Positions 43,294 through 52,528 are shown, numbered from the stretch's first letter. The stretch is DNA of 64,000 nt from an uncultured Oscillibacter sp. (GCA_950097265.1 CATNDJ010000005.1:1-64000); one strand, 5' to 3'. Program-made: numbers and translations. Notes: generated by a model from the sequence alone, not told the origin.

Positions 43294-43337
43294 AAAAGGC
43301 GTACGCCTTTTTTTCATGGTTTGCCTACAAACCATGA
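43294..43337 (+). promoter_or_regulatory. Two tandem hairpins in the importer leader, the first terminator-like
   Basis: AAAAGGCGTACGCCTTTT (43294-43311, a perfect 18-base palindrome) is followed by TTT and lies right at the predicted transcript start. A second hairpin, TCATGGTTTG-CCTA-CAAACCATGA (43314-43337), follows at once. The first could be an operator or an early terminator; the second may stabilise the messenger or join a leader switch. Confidence 0.55.
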
Positions 43338-43386
43338 GGGCAGGCTGTCTGCGCCCGGAAGACACAAAAATTTTTGGAGGTTTGCA

Positions 43387-44664
43387 ATGAAGAAGTTTTT
43401 CAGCATGCTGCTGGCGCTCGTGATGCTTCTGGCTCTCGCGGGCTGCGGCGGCGACACCAAGGCCCCTGCGCAGGATCAGGGCGGCTCCTCTGACGCCGGC
43501 CAGACCGATCAGGGCGGGGAACCTGCCGATACCGGAGACGCCGCCGACGTGGGCGACTACCACATCGGCATCGTGACCGGCTCCGTCTCTCAGTCCGAGG
43601 ACGACCGCCGGGGCGCCGAGGCCTTCCAGGCCAAGTACGGCGAGGATAAGGTTACCCTGGCCATCTATCCCGACAACTTCACCGAGGAGCTGGAAACCAC
43701 GATCCAGACCATCGTGAATATGTCCGACGATCCTCTGATGAAAGCCGTCATCGTCAACCAGTCCATCCCCGGCACCACCGAGGCTTTCCGGCAGATCAAA
43801 GAGCGCCGCCCCGACATCCTCTGCATCGCCGGCGAGGCTCATGAGGACCTTCCCGAGATCGGCTCCGCCGCCGACCTGGTCTGCAACAACGACTTCGTCT
43901 CCCGCGGCTACCTGATTATCCGCACCGCCCATGAGCTGGGCGCGGACACCTTCGTCCACATCTCCTTCCCCCGCCACATGGCCTATGAGACCATGAGCCG
44001 CCGCGTGGCCGTCATGCGGGAGGCCTGCAAGGAGTTCAACATGGAGTTCGTCCTGGAGACCGCTCCCGACCCGACCTCCGATGTGGGTATCCCCGGCGCT
44101 CAGGCCTATATCCTGGAGAACGTCCCCGCCTGGGTCCAGAAGTACGGTGAAAACGCCGCCTACTTCTGCACCAACGACGCTCACACCGAGCCCCTGCTGA
44201 AACAGCTGGTTGAGTACGGCGGCTACTTCATCGAGGCCGACCTGCCCTCTCCTCTGATGGGCTATCCCGGCGCTCTGGGCCTGGACCTCACCGAGGAGGC
44301 CGGCGACTTTGAGAAGATCCTGGCCAAGGTCGAGTCCGCCCTGGTTGAGAAGGGCGCCGCCGACCGCTTCGGCACCTGGGCCTACTCCTATGGCTACACC
44401 CTGTCCGCCGGCCTGGCCGAGCACGCCAAAAACGTCATCGAAGGCAAATGCGAAATCACGGATATGGACGCCGTGGCCGAAGCCCTGAACGTCTATTCTC
44501 CCAAGGCCCAGTGGAATGGCGCGGGATACACCAACGCCACCACCGGAGTCAAGAGCGACAATGTGTTCCTGATTTACCAGGATACCTATATCATGGGTGA
44601 TCCCGGTCACTTCATGGGTAATGCCGACGTAGAGATCCCCGAGAAGTACTACACCGTCAGCTGA
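43387..44664 (+). CDS. DUF3798 family substrate-binding lipoprotein
   Basis: 425 aa. It has a signal peptide with lipobox LAGC (Cys20), a Gly/Asp/Gln linker, then a two-lobed periplasmic-binding-protein-like domain beginning YHIGIVTGSVSQSEDDRRGAE. The sequence pattern fits the DUF3798 family of Firmicutes. It should bind the ligand outside the cell for the ABC importer encoded next. Its codon use is notably biased to the commonest codons, as expected of an abundant protein. ATG at 43387 follows GGAGG. The ligand is unknown. Confidence 0.86.
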   Translation: MKKFFSMLLALVMLLALAGCGGDTKAPAQDQGGSSDAGQTDQGGEPADTGDAADVGDYHIGIVTGSVSQSEDDRRGAEAFQAKYGEDKVTLAIYPDNFTEELETTIQTIVNMSDDPLMKAVIVNQSIPGTTEAFRQIKERRPDILCIAGEAHEDLPEIGSAADLVCNNDFVSRGYLIIRTAHELGADTFVHISFPRHMAYETMSRRVAVMREACKEFNMEFVLETAPDPTSDVGIPGAQAYILENVPAWVQKYGENAAYFCTNDAHTEPLLKQLVEYGGYFIEADLPSPLMGYPGALGLDLTEEAGDFEKILAKVESALVEKGAADRFGTWAYSYGYTLSAGLAEHAKNVIEGKCEITDMDAVAEALNVYSPKAQWNGAGYTNATTGVKSDNVFLIYQDTYIMGDPGHFMGNADVEIPEKYYTVS

Positions 44665-44690
44665 TCTAATTTCAAAATCGTCTGCCGCAC

Positions 44691-44716
44691 GGGGAGGAGG
44701 ACCTGTCCTCCTCCCC
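44691..44716 (+). terminator. Intercistronic hairpin after the binding-protein gene
   Basis: GGGGAGGAGGAC, loop CT, GTCCTCCTCCCC: 12 perfect pairs, then only a short GGTTTTG. This is likely a partial terminator or 3'-end stabiliser that leaves more messenger for the binding protein than for the transporter genes. Confidence 0.6.
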
Positions 44717-44800
44717 GCGCTGGTTTTGACTTGACCGAGGGCGGCAAAGGTCCCCGCCCGTGCGCCGCGGCGCATGGAACAAATGAGATAGGGTGGATGT

Positions 44801-46390
44801 ATGACAAACAACGTGAACCCCTTGCTGCAGATGCAGAACATCAAAAAGGACTTTTTTGGCAACCAGGTTCTCACCGACATCAATTTTACTCTGGGTGAGG
44901 GCGAGGTCTTGGGCCTGTGCGGCGAAAACGGCGCGGGCAAGAGCACGTTAATGAAGATTCTTTTCGGTATGGACGTCATCCGGGAGACCGGAGGCTACAG
45001 CGGCGACATCCTGCTGAACGGCCAAAAAGTGGAATTCAACACTCCCTTCGACGCGCTGGAGGCGGGTATTGGCATGGTACATCAGGAGTTTTCCCTGATT
45101 CCCGGCTTTACCGCCAAGGAAAATATCCTCCTGAATCGGGAGCCCTGCAAAAAGAATATTGTTTCAGAGGTGTTCGGCGACCGCCTGAACACTCTGGATT
45201 ATAAGGAGATGGACCGGCGTTCCTCCGCCGCCATCGAAAAGATGGGCGTCGCCATTGACGCCGAAATGGTCATCAGCGATATGCCCGTGGGCCACAAGCA
45301 GTTCACGGAAATTGCCCGGGAGCTGAGCAAGGACCAGCTGAAGCTGCTGATTTTGGACGAGCCCACCGCCGTGCTGACGGAAAAGGAGGCCGAGGCCCTG
45401 CTGGACTCCATCCGGGGCATGGCCGCCCGGGGCATCTCCGTCATCTTCATCACCCACCGCCTCCACGAGATTCTGGCGGTGTGCGACAAGGTGGTGGTTA
45501 TGAGGGACGGCTTCGTGGTCCGGGACGTCCCCGCCAAAGAGACCAGCGTGGAAGACATCACCAAGTGGATGGTGGGCCGGGACGTGCAGAGCGCTTCCAT
45601 AGGGGAGGTTCGCTCCAACGACGGGGCCCGGACCATCATGTCCATCCAAAACCTCTGGGTGGACATGCCCGGCGAGACGGTGCGGGATGTCTCCCTTGAT
45701 ATTAAAGAGGGCGAAATTTTGGGCATCGGCGGCCTGGCGGGCCAGGGCAAGCTGGGCATCCCCAATGGCGTTATGGGACTCTACGAGGCCGGCGGACGGG
45801 TGGAGTTCAACGGTGGGGAAATTCCCCTGAACAACCCCCGGAAGTGCCTGGATTCCTCCCTGGCCTTCGTGTCCGAGGACCGGCGGGAGGTGGGCCTCCT
45901 GCTGGACGAGAGCCTGGAGTGGAACGTGGCGTTCCCCGCCATGCAGATTCAGGAGAAGTTCCTGAAACGGCTGCTGGGCGGCTTCATCAAGTGGCGGGAT
46001 GAAAAGGGCATCCACGAGGTGACCCAGAAGTATATCGACGAGCTGCAAATCAAGTGTACCAGCTCCAAGCAGAAGGCCAAGGAGCTCTCCGGCGGCAACC
46101 AGCAGAAGGTGTGCCTGGCGAAAGCCTTCGCCCTGGAGCCCAAGTTCCTCTTCGTGTCCGAGCCCACCCGGGGCATCGACGTGGGCGCCAAGGCCCTGGT
46201 GCTGGAGGCGCTGAAGGAGTTCAACCGGGACAGCGGCGTTACCGTCGTCATGATCTCCTCCGAGCTGGAAGAGCTGCGGCAGACCTGCGACCGCATTGCC
46301 ATCATCTCCGGCGGACAGGTGGCGGGCATCCTGCCGGCGGCGGCGTCCTCCGAGGAGTTCGGCCTGCTGATGGTCAGCAAGGTCAAGTAA
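44801..46390 (+). CDS. ABC importer ATPase, two fused nucleotide-binding domains (sugar/CUT2 type)
   Basis: 529 aa. The first domain is canonical: Walker A GENGAGKST (residues 41-49) and Walker B LLILDEPTA. The second has a degenerate Walker A (GGLAGQGKLGIPNG), with LSGGNQQK signature and FVSEPTRGIDVG. This pattern matches RbsA/MglA and nucleoside-type importers. It powers the two permeases encoded downstream. Ribosome site GGGTGG is modest. Homology to sugar or nucleoside ATPases does not set the substrate, since the binding protein is of another family. Confidence 0.93.
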   Translation: MTNNVNPLLQMQNIKKDFFGNQVLTDINFTLGEGEVLGLCGENGAGKSTLMKILFGMDVIRETGGYSGDILLNGQKVEFNTPFDALEAGIGMVHQEFSLIPGFTAKENILLNREPCKKNIVSEVFGDRLNTLDYKEMDRRSSAAIEKMGVAIDAEMVISDMPVGHKQFTEIARELSKDQLKLLILDEPTAVLTEKEAEALLDSIRGMAARGISVIFITHRLHEILAVCDKVVVMRDGFVVRDVPAKETSVEDITKWMVGRDVQSASIGEVRSNDGARTIMSIQNLWVDMPGETVRDVSLDIKEGEILGIGGLAGQGKLGIPNGVMGLYEAGGRVEFNGGEIPLNNPRKCLDSSLAFVSEDRREVGLLLDESLEWNVAFPAMQIQEKFLKRLLGGFIKWRDEKGIHEVTQKYIDELQIKCTSSKQKAKELSGGNQQKVCLAKAFALEPKFLFVSEPTRGIDVGAKALVLEALKEFNRDSGVTVVMISSELEELRQTCDRIAIISGGQVAGILPAAASSEEFGLLMVSKVK

Positions 46391-46403
46391 GGAGGGAAAT
46401 GAA

Positions 46404-47453
46404 ATGATAACGGGATATGTATTACCGCCGGTGCTGAAAAAAATGGGCTTTCCCCGGCTGATTATCTCCGGGTTTTTGCTGGTCCTCTTTATCCTGACCC
46501 CCTTCGTCGGGGTCGACCTGCCTACCCAGATTACCAATATCATCAACCGCTTCAGCTGGAACGCGGTGCTGGTCCTGGCCATGGTGCCCATGATCCACGC
46601 GGGCTGCGGACTGAACTTCGGACTGCCCCTGGCGATCATCTGCGGCCTCCTGGGGGGCACGCTGTCCATCCAGCTGGGCTTCACCGGGACCATGAGCTTT
46701 GTCATGGCGATTGTGATCGCCACCCCCTTCGCGGTGCTTCTGGGCGGGGGCTATGGGCTGTTGCTGAACCGGATCAAGGGCGGCGAGATGATGATCGCCA
46801 CCTATGTGGGCTTTTCCGTCATGTCCTTTTTCTGCATGATGTGGCTGCTGCTGCCCTATTCCAGTCCAACCATGGTGTACGGACTCTCGGGCAACGGCCT
46901 GCGGCCCACCATTTCCCTGGATGGCTTCTACAATCAGGTGCTGGCGAAGATTCTGCATATCAAGATCGGGAACATTGAGATACCCACGGGTTCTTTGCTG
47001 GTCTTCGCCCTGCTGGCCTTTTTGATGTGGGCTTTCCTCCACACCAAGACCGGCACCGCCATGACGGCTGTGGGCTCCAACGCCGCTTTTGCCCGGGCTG
47101 CGGGCATCAACGTGGACCGGACCCGGATGCTTTCCGTCATCATGTCTACCTGGCTGGGGGCCATGGGCATCCTGATGTACCAGCAGGGCTTCGGCTTCAT
47201 CCAGCTTTATAACGCACCCAACAACCTGACCATGCCCACGGTGGCGGCCATCCTGATCGGCGGCGCGTCGGTCAATAAAGCCAGTATCCCCCATGTAATC
47301 ATTGGTACGATTTTGTTCCAGGGCATCGTGACCATGACCCCCACGGTGATGAACTCCGCGATCCACATGGACATGAGCGAGGTTATCCGGATTATCGTTT
47401 CCCAGGGCATGATCCTCTACGCCCTGACCAGAAAGACGGAGGGTGCGAAATGA
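46404..47453 (+). CDS. ABC importer permease (BPD_transp_2 / RbsC-like), subunit 1
   Basis: 349 aa, about 8-10 membrane segments. The family's cytoplasmic coupling region is seen as MTAVGSNAAFARAAGINVDRTRML near 215-240. It overlaps the second permease by ATGA, so the two probably form a heterodimeric channel. Confidence 0.9.
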   Translation: MITGYVLPPVLKKMGFPRLIISGFLLVLFILTPFVGVDLPTQITNIINRFSWNAVLVLAMVPMIHAGCGLNFGLPLAIICGLLGGTLSIQLGFTGTMSFVMAIVIATPFAVLLGGGYGLLLNRIKGGEMMIATYVGFSVMSFFCMMWLLLPYSSPTMVYGLSGNGLRPTISLDGFYNQVLAKILHIKIGNIEIPTGSLLVFALLAFLMWAFLHTKTGTAMTAVGSNAAFARAAGINVDRTRMLSVIMSTWLGAMGILMYQQGFGFIQLYNAPNNLTMPTVAAILIGGASVNKASIPHVIIGTILFQGIVTMTPTVMNSAIHMDMSEVIRIIVSQGMILYALTRKTEGAK

Positions 47454-48577
47454 ACGGGAAAAAGAACATCCCCGCCGGAAAGAGGCTTTTGGAACTGGTG
47501 CGGAACAACGCCGTGCCCATCATGTTCATCATCATCTGCGCCGTCTTTATCCCCATGGCGGGCTTCTCGCCCAGCTATCTGCTCAATGAGATTGTCACCC
47601 GCATGGGCCGGAACCTGTTCCTGGTGCTCTGCCTGCTGTTCCCCATCATGGCGGGCATGGGCTTGAACTTTGCCATGACCCTGGGAGCCATGGGCGCGGA
47701 GATCGCCGTCATCCTGGTGGCGGACTGGCAGATCTGGGGTATCCCCGGCGTGGTGCTGGCCATGATTTTGTCCATTCCCTTCTCCGCCCTGCTGGGCTTT
47801 ATCTGCGGCACGCTGCAGAACATGGCCAAGGGCCGGGAGATGATTACCAGCTATATCATCAACTTCTTTATCAACGGCTGGTATCAGCTCATCGTGCTGT
47901 ATATCATGGGGGCGGTGATCCCCATCATTCACGCCAGCATCATGCTGCCCCGGGGCTACGGCATCCGGAACACCGTCAGCCTCCTGAATATGCGCCAGTG
48001 CCTGGACGACCTGCTGGCCATCCGGGTCGCGGGCGTGAAGATTCCCGTGTTTACCTTTATCCTGGTGGGTCTTCTGTGCCTGTTCATCGTCTGGTTCCGC
48101 CGCACGAAGCTGGGCCAGGACATGCGGGCCGTGGGCCAGGATATGGAGGTAGCCAAGGCCGCGGGCATCAACGTGGACCGGACCCGCATCATCTCCGTGG
48201 TCATGTCCACCGTCTGCGCCGGCTTCGGCATGGTGATCTATCTCCAGAACATCGGCAACCTGCCCACTTACACTGGACATGCGCAAATCGGCATGTTCTG
48301 CATCGCGGCCCTGCTGGTAGGCGGCGCGTCGGTGGAAAAGGCCGGTATCGGCAACGCCTTCCTGGGCGTGATCCTGTTCCACATGATGTTCATCGTGGCC
48401 CCCGGCGCGGGTGCGTTCATCACCGGGGACTCCATGGTGGGCGAGTACTTCCGCGTGTTCCTGTCCTACGGCGTGATTACCCTGGCCCTGATTATGTACG
48501 AGGCCAAGAAGCGGATGGCGAAGAGCAAGGCGGGCCAGGAGCTGGCTGAGGCCCAGGTGAGGAAGGAGGACGCGTGA
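47450..48577 (+). CDS. ABC importer permease (BPD_transp_2 / RbsC-like), subunit 2
   Basis: 375 aa, about 8-10 membrane segments. The coupling region MRAVGQDMEVAKAAGINVDRTRII is closely similar to that of subunit 1, showing that the pair arose by duplication. Its TGA overlaps the ATG of the next gene. Confidence 0.9.
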   Translation: MNGKKNIPAGKRLLELVRNNAVPIMFIIICAVFIPMAGFSPSYLLNEIVTRMGRNLFLVLCLLFPIMAGMGLNFAMTLGAMGAEIAVILVADWQIWGIPGVVLAMILSIPFSALLGFICGTLQNMAKGREMITSYIINFFINGWYQLIVLYIMGAVIPIIHASIMLPRGYGIRNTVSLLNMRQCLDDLLAIRVAGVKIPVFTFILVGLLCLFIVWFRRTKLGQDMRAVGQDMEVAKAAGINVDRTRIISVVMSTVCAGFGMVIYLQNIGNLPTYTGHAQIGMFCIAALLVGGASVEKAGIGNAFLGVILFHMMFIVAPGAGAFITGDSMVGEYFRVFLSYGVITLALIMYEAKKRMAKSKAGQELAEAQVRKEDA

Positions 48578-49083
48578 TGAAAGCGAAGACGAGAAGAATC
48601 CTCTTTTCCCTACTGCTGGTGCTGGTGTTGATAGCTGTCGCCGCCGTCATGATGGTGATTGGCCGGGGGCATACCGTTTACTTCGACAACAAAACCCTGG
48701 AGGACTATCAGGGCCAGGAGTACAAGGCCTTTGACAAGGTGCTTGTCACCGTCAAGGGCGAGCAGGTTGCCAAGCTGGCCAAGCGGGACCGGGGCATGGC
48801 TATCTGGATTGGCCAGAACTTCAAGATGATCTTGGAGGTCACCCGGGAGAAGGGCGGAGAGTCCGAGATCCATGAGATCGACTTGAAGCTGCCCTACAGC
48901 GTGGACGGCATCGTCATCAATCTCCCCGCCCTGCTGGCGGGCCTGCCTGAGGAGGCGTGGTTCTCCGAGTTCGTTCCCGCCGTGACGGAGGAGCCCGTCG
49001 AGGAGGTTCCCGGCGAGGGCGACGAGTTCGGCCTGGGCCTGGAGGGCGAGCTGGGCCTGGAGGAAGGCTTGGGCGACATTTAA
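48577..49083 (+). CDS. Small membrane-anchored protein of the importer operon (probably DUF6672)
   Basis: 168 aa. One N-terminal membrane helix (about 9-27) is followed by an outside beta-rich domain of about 100 residues with VYFDNKTLEDYQGQEY and a very acidic, Gly/Leu-rich tail (GLGLEGELGLEEG). The family name is from memory of similar operons. AAGGAGG favours the ATG at 48577 over the GTG at 48574. Being inside the transporter operon and coupled to the permease, it is likely an accessory subunit. Function unknown. Confidence 0.72.
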   Translation: MKAKTRRILFSLLLVLVLIAVAAVMMVIGRGHTVYFDNKTLEDYQGQEYKAFDKVLVTVKGEQVAKLAKRDRGMAIWIGQNFKMILEVTREKGGESEIHEIDLKLPYSVDGIVINLPALLAGLPEEAWFSEFVPAVTEEPVEEVPGEGDEFGLGLEGELGLEEGLGDI

Positions 49084-49106
49084 ATTCCACGGCATCGGGA
49101 AACAAT

Positions 49107-49137
49107 AGGACCGCCCCGCCAAAGGCGGGGCGGTCCT
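49107..49137 (+). terminator. Hairpin between the importer genes and pepD
   Basis: AGGACCGCCCCGCC, loop AAA, GGCGGGGCGGTCCT: 14 perfect pairs but followed by TGATTTGATGG, not a T run. It may reduce rather than end transcription into pepD, 30 bases on. Confidence 0.6.
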
Positions 49138-49167
49138 TGATTTGATGGATTGAAGGAGGAAACCCTT

Positions 49168-50628
49168 ATGGCAGTACTGTCCGGCCTGGAGCCGAAAGCG
49201 GTATTCGAGTACTTTGAAAAGCTGTGCGCCGTGCCTCACGGCAGCGGCAATACCAAGCAAATCAGCGATCTGTGCGTGGGCTTCGCCAAGGAGCTGGGTC
49301 TGAAATGGCGGCAGGACGAGTCCAACAATGTGATTATCTGGAAGGACGCCAGCCCGGGCTGTGAGGACGCGCCCCCGGTTATCCTCCAGGGCCACATCGA
49401 CATGGTCTGCGTCAAAACGGAGGACTGCGCCAAGGACATGGCGAAAGAGGGCCTGGACCTCCGTACCGACGGGGAATGGGTCTGGGCGGAGAAAACCTCT
49501 CTTGGAGGGGACAACGGCATCGCCGTGGCCATGATCCTGGCTATCCTGGCGGACGGCAGCCTGCCCCATCCGCCTCTGGAGGCGGTGTTCACCGTGGACG
49601 AGGAGGTGGGCCTGGAGGGGGCCTTCGCTCTGGACTGCTCCGATCTGAAGGGACGGAAGCTGGTGAACCTGGACTCGGAAGAGGAGGGGGTTTTCACCGT
49701 CTCCTGCGCCGGAGGCGTGCGGGTGGACTGCTTCCTGCCCGGCGTGAAAGCGCCGCTGAACGGCGAGGCGGGCTATGAGATTTCCCTGGAGGGCCTCCTG
49801 GGAGGCCACTCCGGTGCGGAGATCCACAAGGGCCGGGCCTCTGCCAACCAGGTCATGGGCCGGGTGCTCTACAGCGCCATGGAGCGCGTTCCCGGCCTGC
49901 GGCTGGCGGACATCCGGGGCGGGAAGTTCGACAACGTGATTTGCTCCCGGAACCACGCTAAGGCCGCCGTCCCGGCGGACCGGGCAGCGGAGTTCGAGGC
50001 GTTCATCCGGGAGTTTGACAAGGCCCTCAAAAACGAGTACGCGGGCTGCGACGGCGGCATCACGCTGACCTGTGAAAAAACCGCCCTGGGCGGGGCGCTG
50101 ACCCCGGAGGCGACGGCGAACATCCTCCGCACCCTGCTGGCGGTACCCCAGGGAGTCCAGGCCATGAACGTGGATTTTCCCGGCCTGGTGCAGACCTCCC
50201 TGAATATGGGCGTGATGGAGCTGAAGGAGGACGGGCTTTACTTCGGTATCTCCGTCCGCTCCTGCATCGCCACCCAGAAGGAAATGATGGTCCAGCGGCT
50301 GAGGGCCATTTTAGAGCTGGGCGGGGGCTCCTTCACCCTGCGGGGCAACTACCCCGGCTGGCAGTACGACCGTAATTCCGCCCTGCGGGAGGAGGTTCTG
50401 GCTGCCTACCGGGCGGTCTGCGGCAAAGAGGGGACCATCGAAGCCACCCACGGCGGCCTGGAGTGCGGATTGTTCGTGGAGAAGCTGCCGGGGCTGGACG
50501 CGGTGTCCTTTGGCCCGGAGCTCCACGATGTGCATTCCGTCAAGGAGCGGCTGAACGTGGCATCCACCCGGCGGGTGTATGAGGTGACCCGGGAGCTTTT
50601 GAAACGGGAGAGCACTGCCCGGAAATAA
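49168..50628 (+). CDS. pepD: Aminoacyl-histidine dipeptidase (PepD, M20 family)
   Basis: 486 aa, matching PepD in length. The metal ligands of the M20 site are visible: GHIDMVC near 74-80, GGDNGIA near 114, and DEEVGLEGA near 144. A lid domain lies between about 190 and 390. PepD cleaves Xaa-His and other unusual dipeptides in the cytoplasm using zinc. ATG at 49168 follows AAGGAGGA; an upstream TTG is rejected. Its place after the importer hints that the imported ligand is a dipeptide or similar amide. Confidence 0.92.
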   Translation: MAVLSGLEPKAVFEYFEKLCAVPHGSGNTKQISDLCVGFAKELGLKWRQDESNNVIIWKDASPGCEDAPPVILQGHIDMVCVKTEDCAKDMAKEGLDLRTDGEWVWAEKTSLGGDNGIAVAMILAILADGSLPHPPLEAVFTVDEEVGLEGAFALDCSDLKGRKLVNLDSEEEGVFTVSCAGGVRVDCFLPGVKAPLNGEAGYEISLEGLLGGHSGAEIHKGRASANQVMGRVLYSAMERVPGLRLADIRGGKFDNVICSRNHAKAAVPADRAAEFEAFIREFDKALKNEYAGCDGGITLTCEKTALGGALTPEATANILRTLLAVPQGVQAMNVDFPGLVQTSLNMGVMELKEDGLYFGISVRSCIATQKEMMVQRLRAILELGGGSFTLRGNYPGWQYDRNSALREEVLAAYRAVCGKEGTIEATHGGLECGLFVEKLPGLDAVSFGPELHDVHSVKERLNVASTRRVYEVTRELLKRESTARK

Positions 50629-50635
50629 GAGGCAA

Positions 50636-50663
50636 AAGGGCCATTCCCCTGGGAATGGCCCTT
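50636..50663 (+). terminator. Terminator after pepD
   Basis: AAGGGCCATTCCC, loop CT, GGGAATGGCCCTT, then GACTTTC. The stem is perfect but the tail is weak, and it overlaps the -35 of the next promoter. Confidence 0.7.
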
Positions 50664-50689
50664 GACTTTCCCGGGATAAGGTGTATCAT
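50662..50689 (+). promoter_or_regulatory. Promoter of the M15 wall peptidase gene
   Basis: TTGACT (50662-50667), 16 bases, TATCAT (50684-50689). The -35 is formed by the tail of the pepD terminator. Confidence 0.5.
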
Positions 50690-50718
50690 TTCAGTAGAGA
50701 TTACTTGTACGGAGCGGG

Positions 50719-52461
50719 GTGTGGATCACGAGACGGAATCGATATGGACGGCGCTACGGGCGCCGGGGGACCCATGCCCGGCGGACCCGGGGACAGACCC
50801 AGCGGCTGGTGAGGGTGTGGACGGCGGGAGCTGTCCTCCTGCTGGCCCTGGCGGCGGTGTTCCTCCTCTTCCGGGGCGGGGAGCGGCCCGGGTTTGAGAG
50901 GGGGGACCTGCTGGCCACGGTCAACAGCGGCGGAGACGTGGAGCTGTATTGGCCCGAAAGCGATGTGCCCTCGGCGCTGTATGAGGTGAAGTACGTCTGC
51001 GGGGAGACCCAGGGGACCCGCTATTGCTCCCAGCCCTCGCTTCGGCTCTCCGGCCTCCCGGCGGGGGAGAAGCTGGAGCTTCAGGTCCGGGCTCAGGCGA
51101 ACCGGAAGGGGTTCTTTGGCGGGTCCCGGCGCCTGGACAGCTGGAAGACCCTCCGGACAGAACTCGTTCTGCCTGAGGAGCCGGAGATTCCGGCAGGGGC
51201 GGCGGACCTGCCCAGCGGCGGAGCGCTGGCGCTTACTTATCAGGAGACGACCCCCCGGCTGTGCGTCCTGGAGTGGAACGGGACCCGGTGCCACCACTTT
51301 GAGGTCCGGCGGCGGGCGGGGGAGACCTGGGAGACCATAGCCCGGCTGACGCCGGAGGAGCATATGCGCTATGACCTGGGGCGGCTGGGCTCTGGGTCCT
51401 ATAACCGCTTCCAGGTTGCCGCCGTGGACGGCGACGGCGCGGAGCTCCAGGCGGAAGAAGTCTCCCTCTGGGCCTCCGTTTCCCCGCTCTATGCCACCGT
51501 CTGGCCCATTGAGAACATGAACTTCTGGGAAAATCCCAGCGGCGGGGTGCGCCTGGGCTCCGTCCCCGGGGGAACCGCCCTCTGCGTCCTGGCGGAGGAG
51601 GGGAACTGGTTTCGGGTCCGCTATGGGGAGGACTATGGCTGGGTGGACAGCCGCTACTGCATGATTGACCTCCCGGAATACGTGGGGGACCACTGTGCCT
51701 ATGACATCACCAACAGCTACGACTCTCTTTTCGCCGTCCATGGCTCCCCCATCCGGGAGGTCACCCATCAGGTGCTCCCGGGTTACGAGGATGTCCGGCT
51801 GGAGGACGGGACCTTCCTGGTCCCCTATCTGTACCCCTGCGCGAAAAAGCTGCTCACCGCCGCTCAGGCGGCGGAGGCCGACGGCCTCCGGCTGAAGATT
51901 TACGAGGCCTTCCGTCCCCAGCGGGCGACCCGTTTTTCTTACGACGCCACGGAAAAGCAGTTGAAGGACCCCGCGCTGACGGAGGCCGGGGGACAGGTGG
52001 GGATGAGTCTTTCCAAGCTGATGACGGACAACGGCCGCTTCAACCTGGGCAGCTTCCTGGCCCGAACGATTTCCTCTCACAACCGGGGCATTGCCCTGGA
52101 TCTGACGCTGGAAAAGATCGACGGCGGAGAGGAATTGGAGATGCAGAGCGTGATCCACGACCTGAGCTGGTACTCGGAGACCTATCTGAACACGCTCAAC
52201 GCCAAACTGCTGGAGGGCTATATGAAAGCCGTGGGCATGAATGGCCTCAGCTCGGAGTGGTGGCACTTCCAGGATGACGACACCCGGAAGGCCATCGGAT
52301 TGAACAGCAGCCTGGAAAAAGGCGTCAGCCCCGAGGGCTGGACCCAGGACGACGGCGGCTGGCGCTACCGCAGGGCCGGCGGGAGCTTTGTCCGGGGAAC
52401 CGTCCTCACGGTGGACGGCAGGACCTATACCTTTGACTCGGAGGGTTACGCGGCGGGCTGA
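50719..52461 (+). CDS. Membrane-anchored M15 (VanX/VanY-like) peptidase with SH3 and wall-binding parts
   Basis: 580 aa. An Arg-rich N-terminus and one membrane helix (about 33-52) are followed by two fibronectin-like beta segments, a bacterial SH3 domain (about 248-315, ending GWVDSRYC) and an M15 peptidase with all key motifs: YEAFRPQRATR (near 395), SSHNRGIALDL (near 452) and EWWHF (near 512). The last 40 residues resemble one choline-binding-like wall repeat (GWRYRRAGG...YTFDSEGYA). It would trim D-Ala ends of peptidoglycan; VanX-type D-Ala-D-Ala dipeptidase is the nearest match. The GTG start is the best fit but not certain. Confidence 0.84.
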   Translation: MWITRRNRYGRRYGRRGTHARRTRGQTQRLVRVWTAGAVLLLALAAVFLLFRGGERPGFERGDLLATVNSGGDVELYWPESDVPSALYEVKYVCGETQGTRYCSQPSLRLSGLPAGEKLELQVRAQANRKGFFGGSRRLDSWKTLRTELVLPEEPEIPAGAADLPSGGALALTYQETTPRLCVLEWNGTRCHHFEVRRRAGETWETIARLTPEEHMRYDLGRLGSGSYNRFQVAAVDGDGAELQAEEVSLWASVSPLYATVWPIENMNFWENPSGGVRLGSVPGGTALCVLAEEGNWFRVRYGEDYGWVDSRYCMIDLPEYVGDHCAYDITNSYDSLFAVHGSPIREVTHQVLPGYEDVRLEDGTFLVPYLYPCAKKLLTAAQAAEADGLRLKIYEAFRPQRATRFSYDATEKQLKDPALTEAGGQVGMSLSKLMTDNGRFNLGSFLARTISSHNRGIALDLTLEKIDGGEELEMQSVIHDLSWYSETYLNTLNAKLLEGYMKAVGMNGLSSEWWHFQDDDTRKAIGLNSSLEKGVSPEGWTQDDGGWRYRRAGGSFVRGTVLTVDGRTYTFDSEGYAAG

Positions 52462-52483
52462 CCGCGATTCTCACGAAAATGAA

Positions 52484-52528
52484 AAGACGGACCGAACAAA
52501 TTTTTTTGTCCGGTCCGTTTTATTTTTT
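52484..52528 (+). terminator. Terminator after the M15 peptidase gene
   Basis: ACGGACCG-A-ACAAA pairs with TTTGT-C-CGGTCCGT, one mismatch, then TTTTATTTTTT. Confidence 0.88.

Noticed and set aside
49150..49167. TTG start giving an N-terminal MKEETL on PepD
   Set aside because: This would place the AAGGAGGA ribosome site inside the coding sequence; ATG at 49168 matches the family N-terminus.
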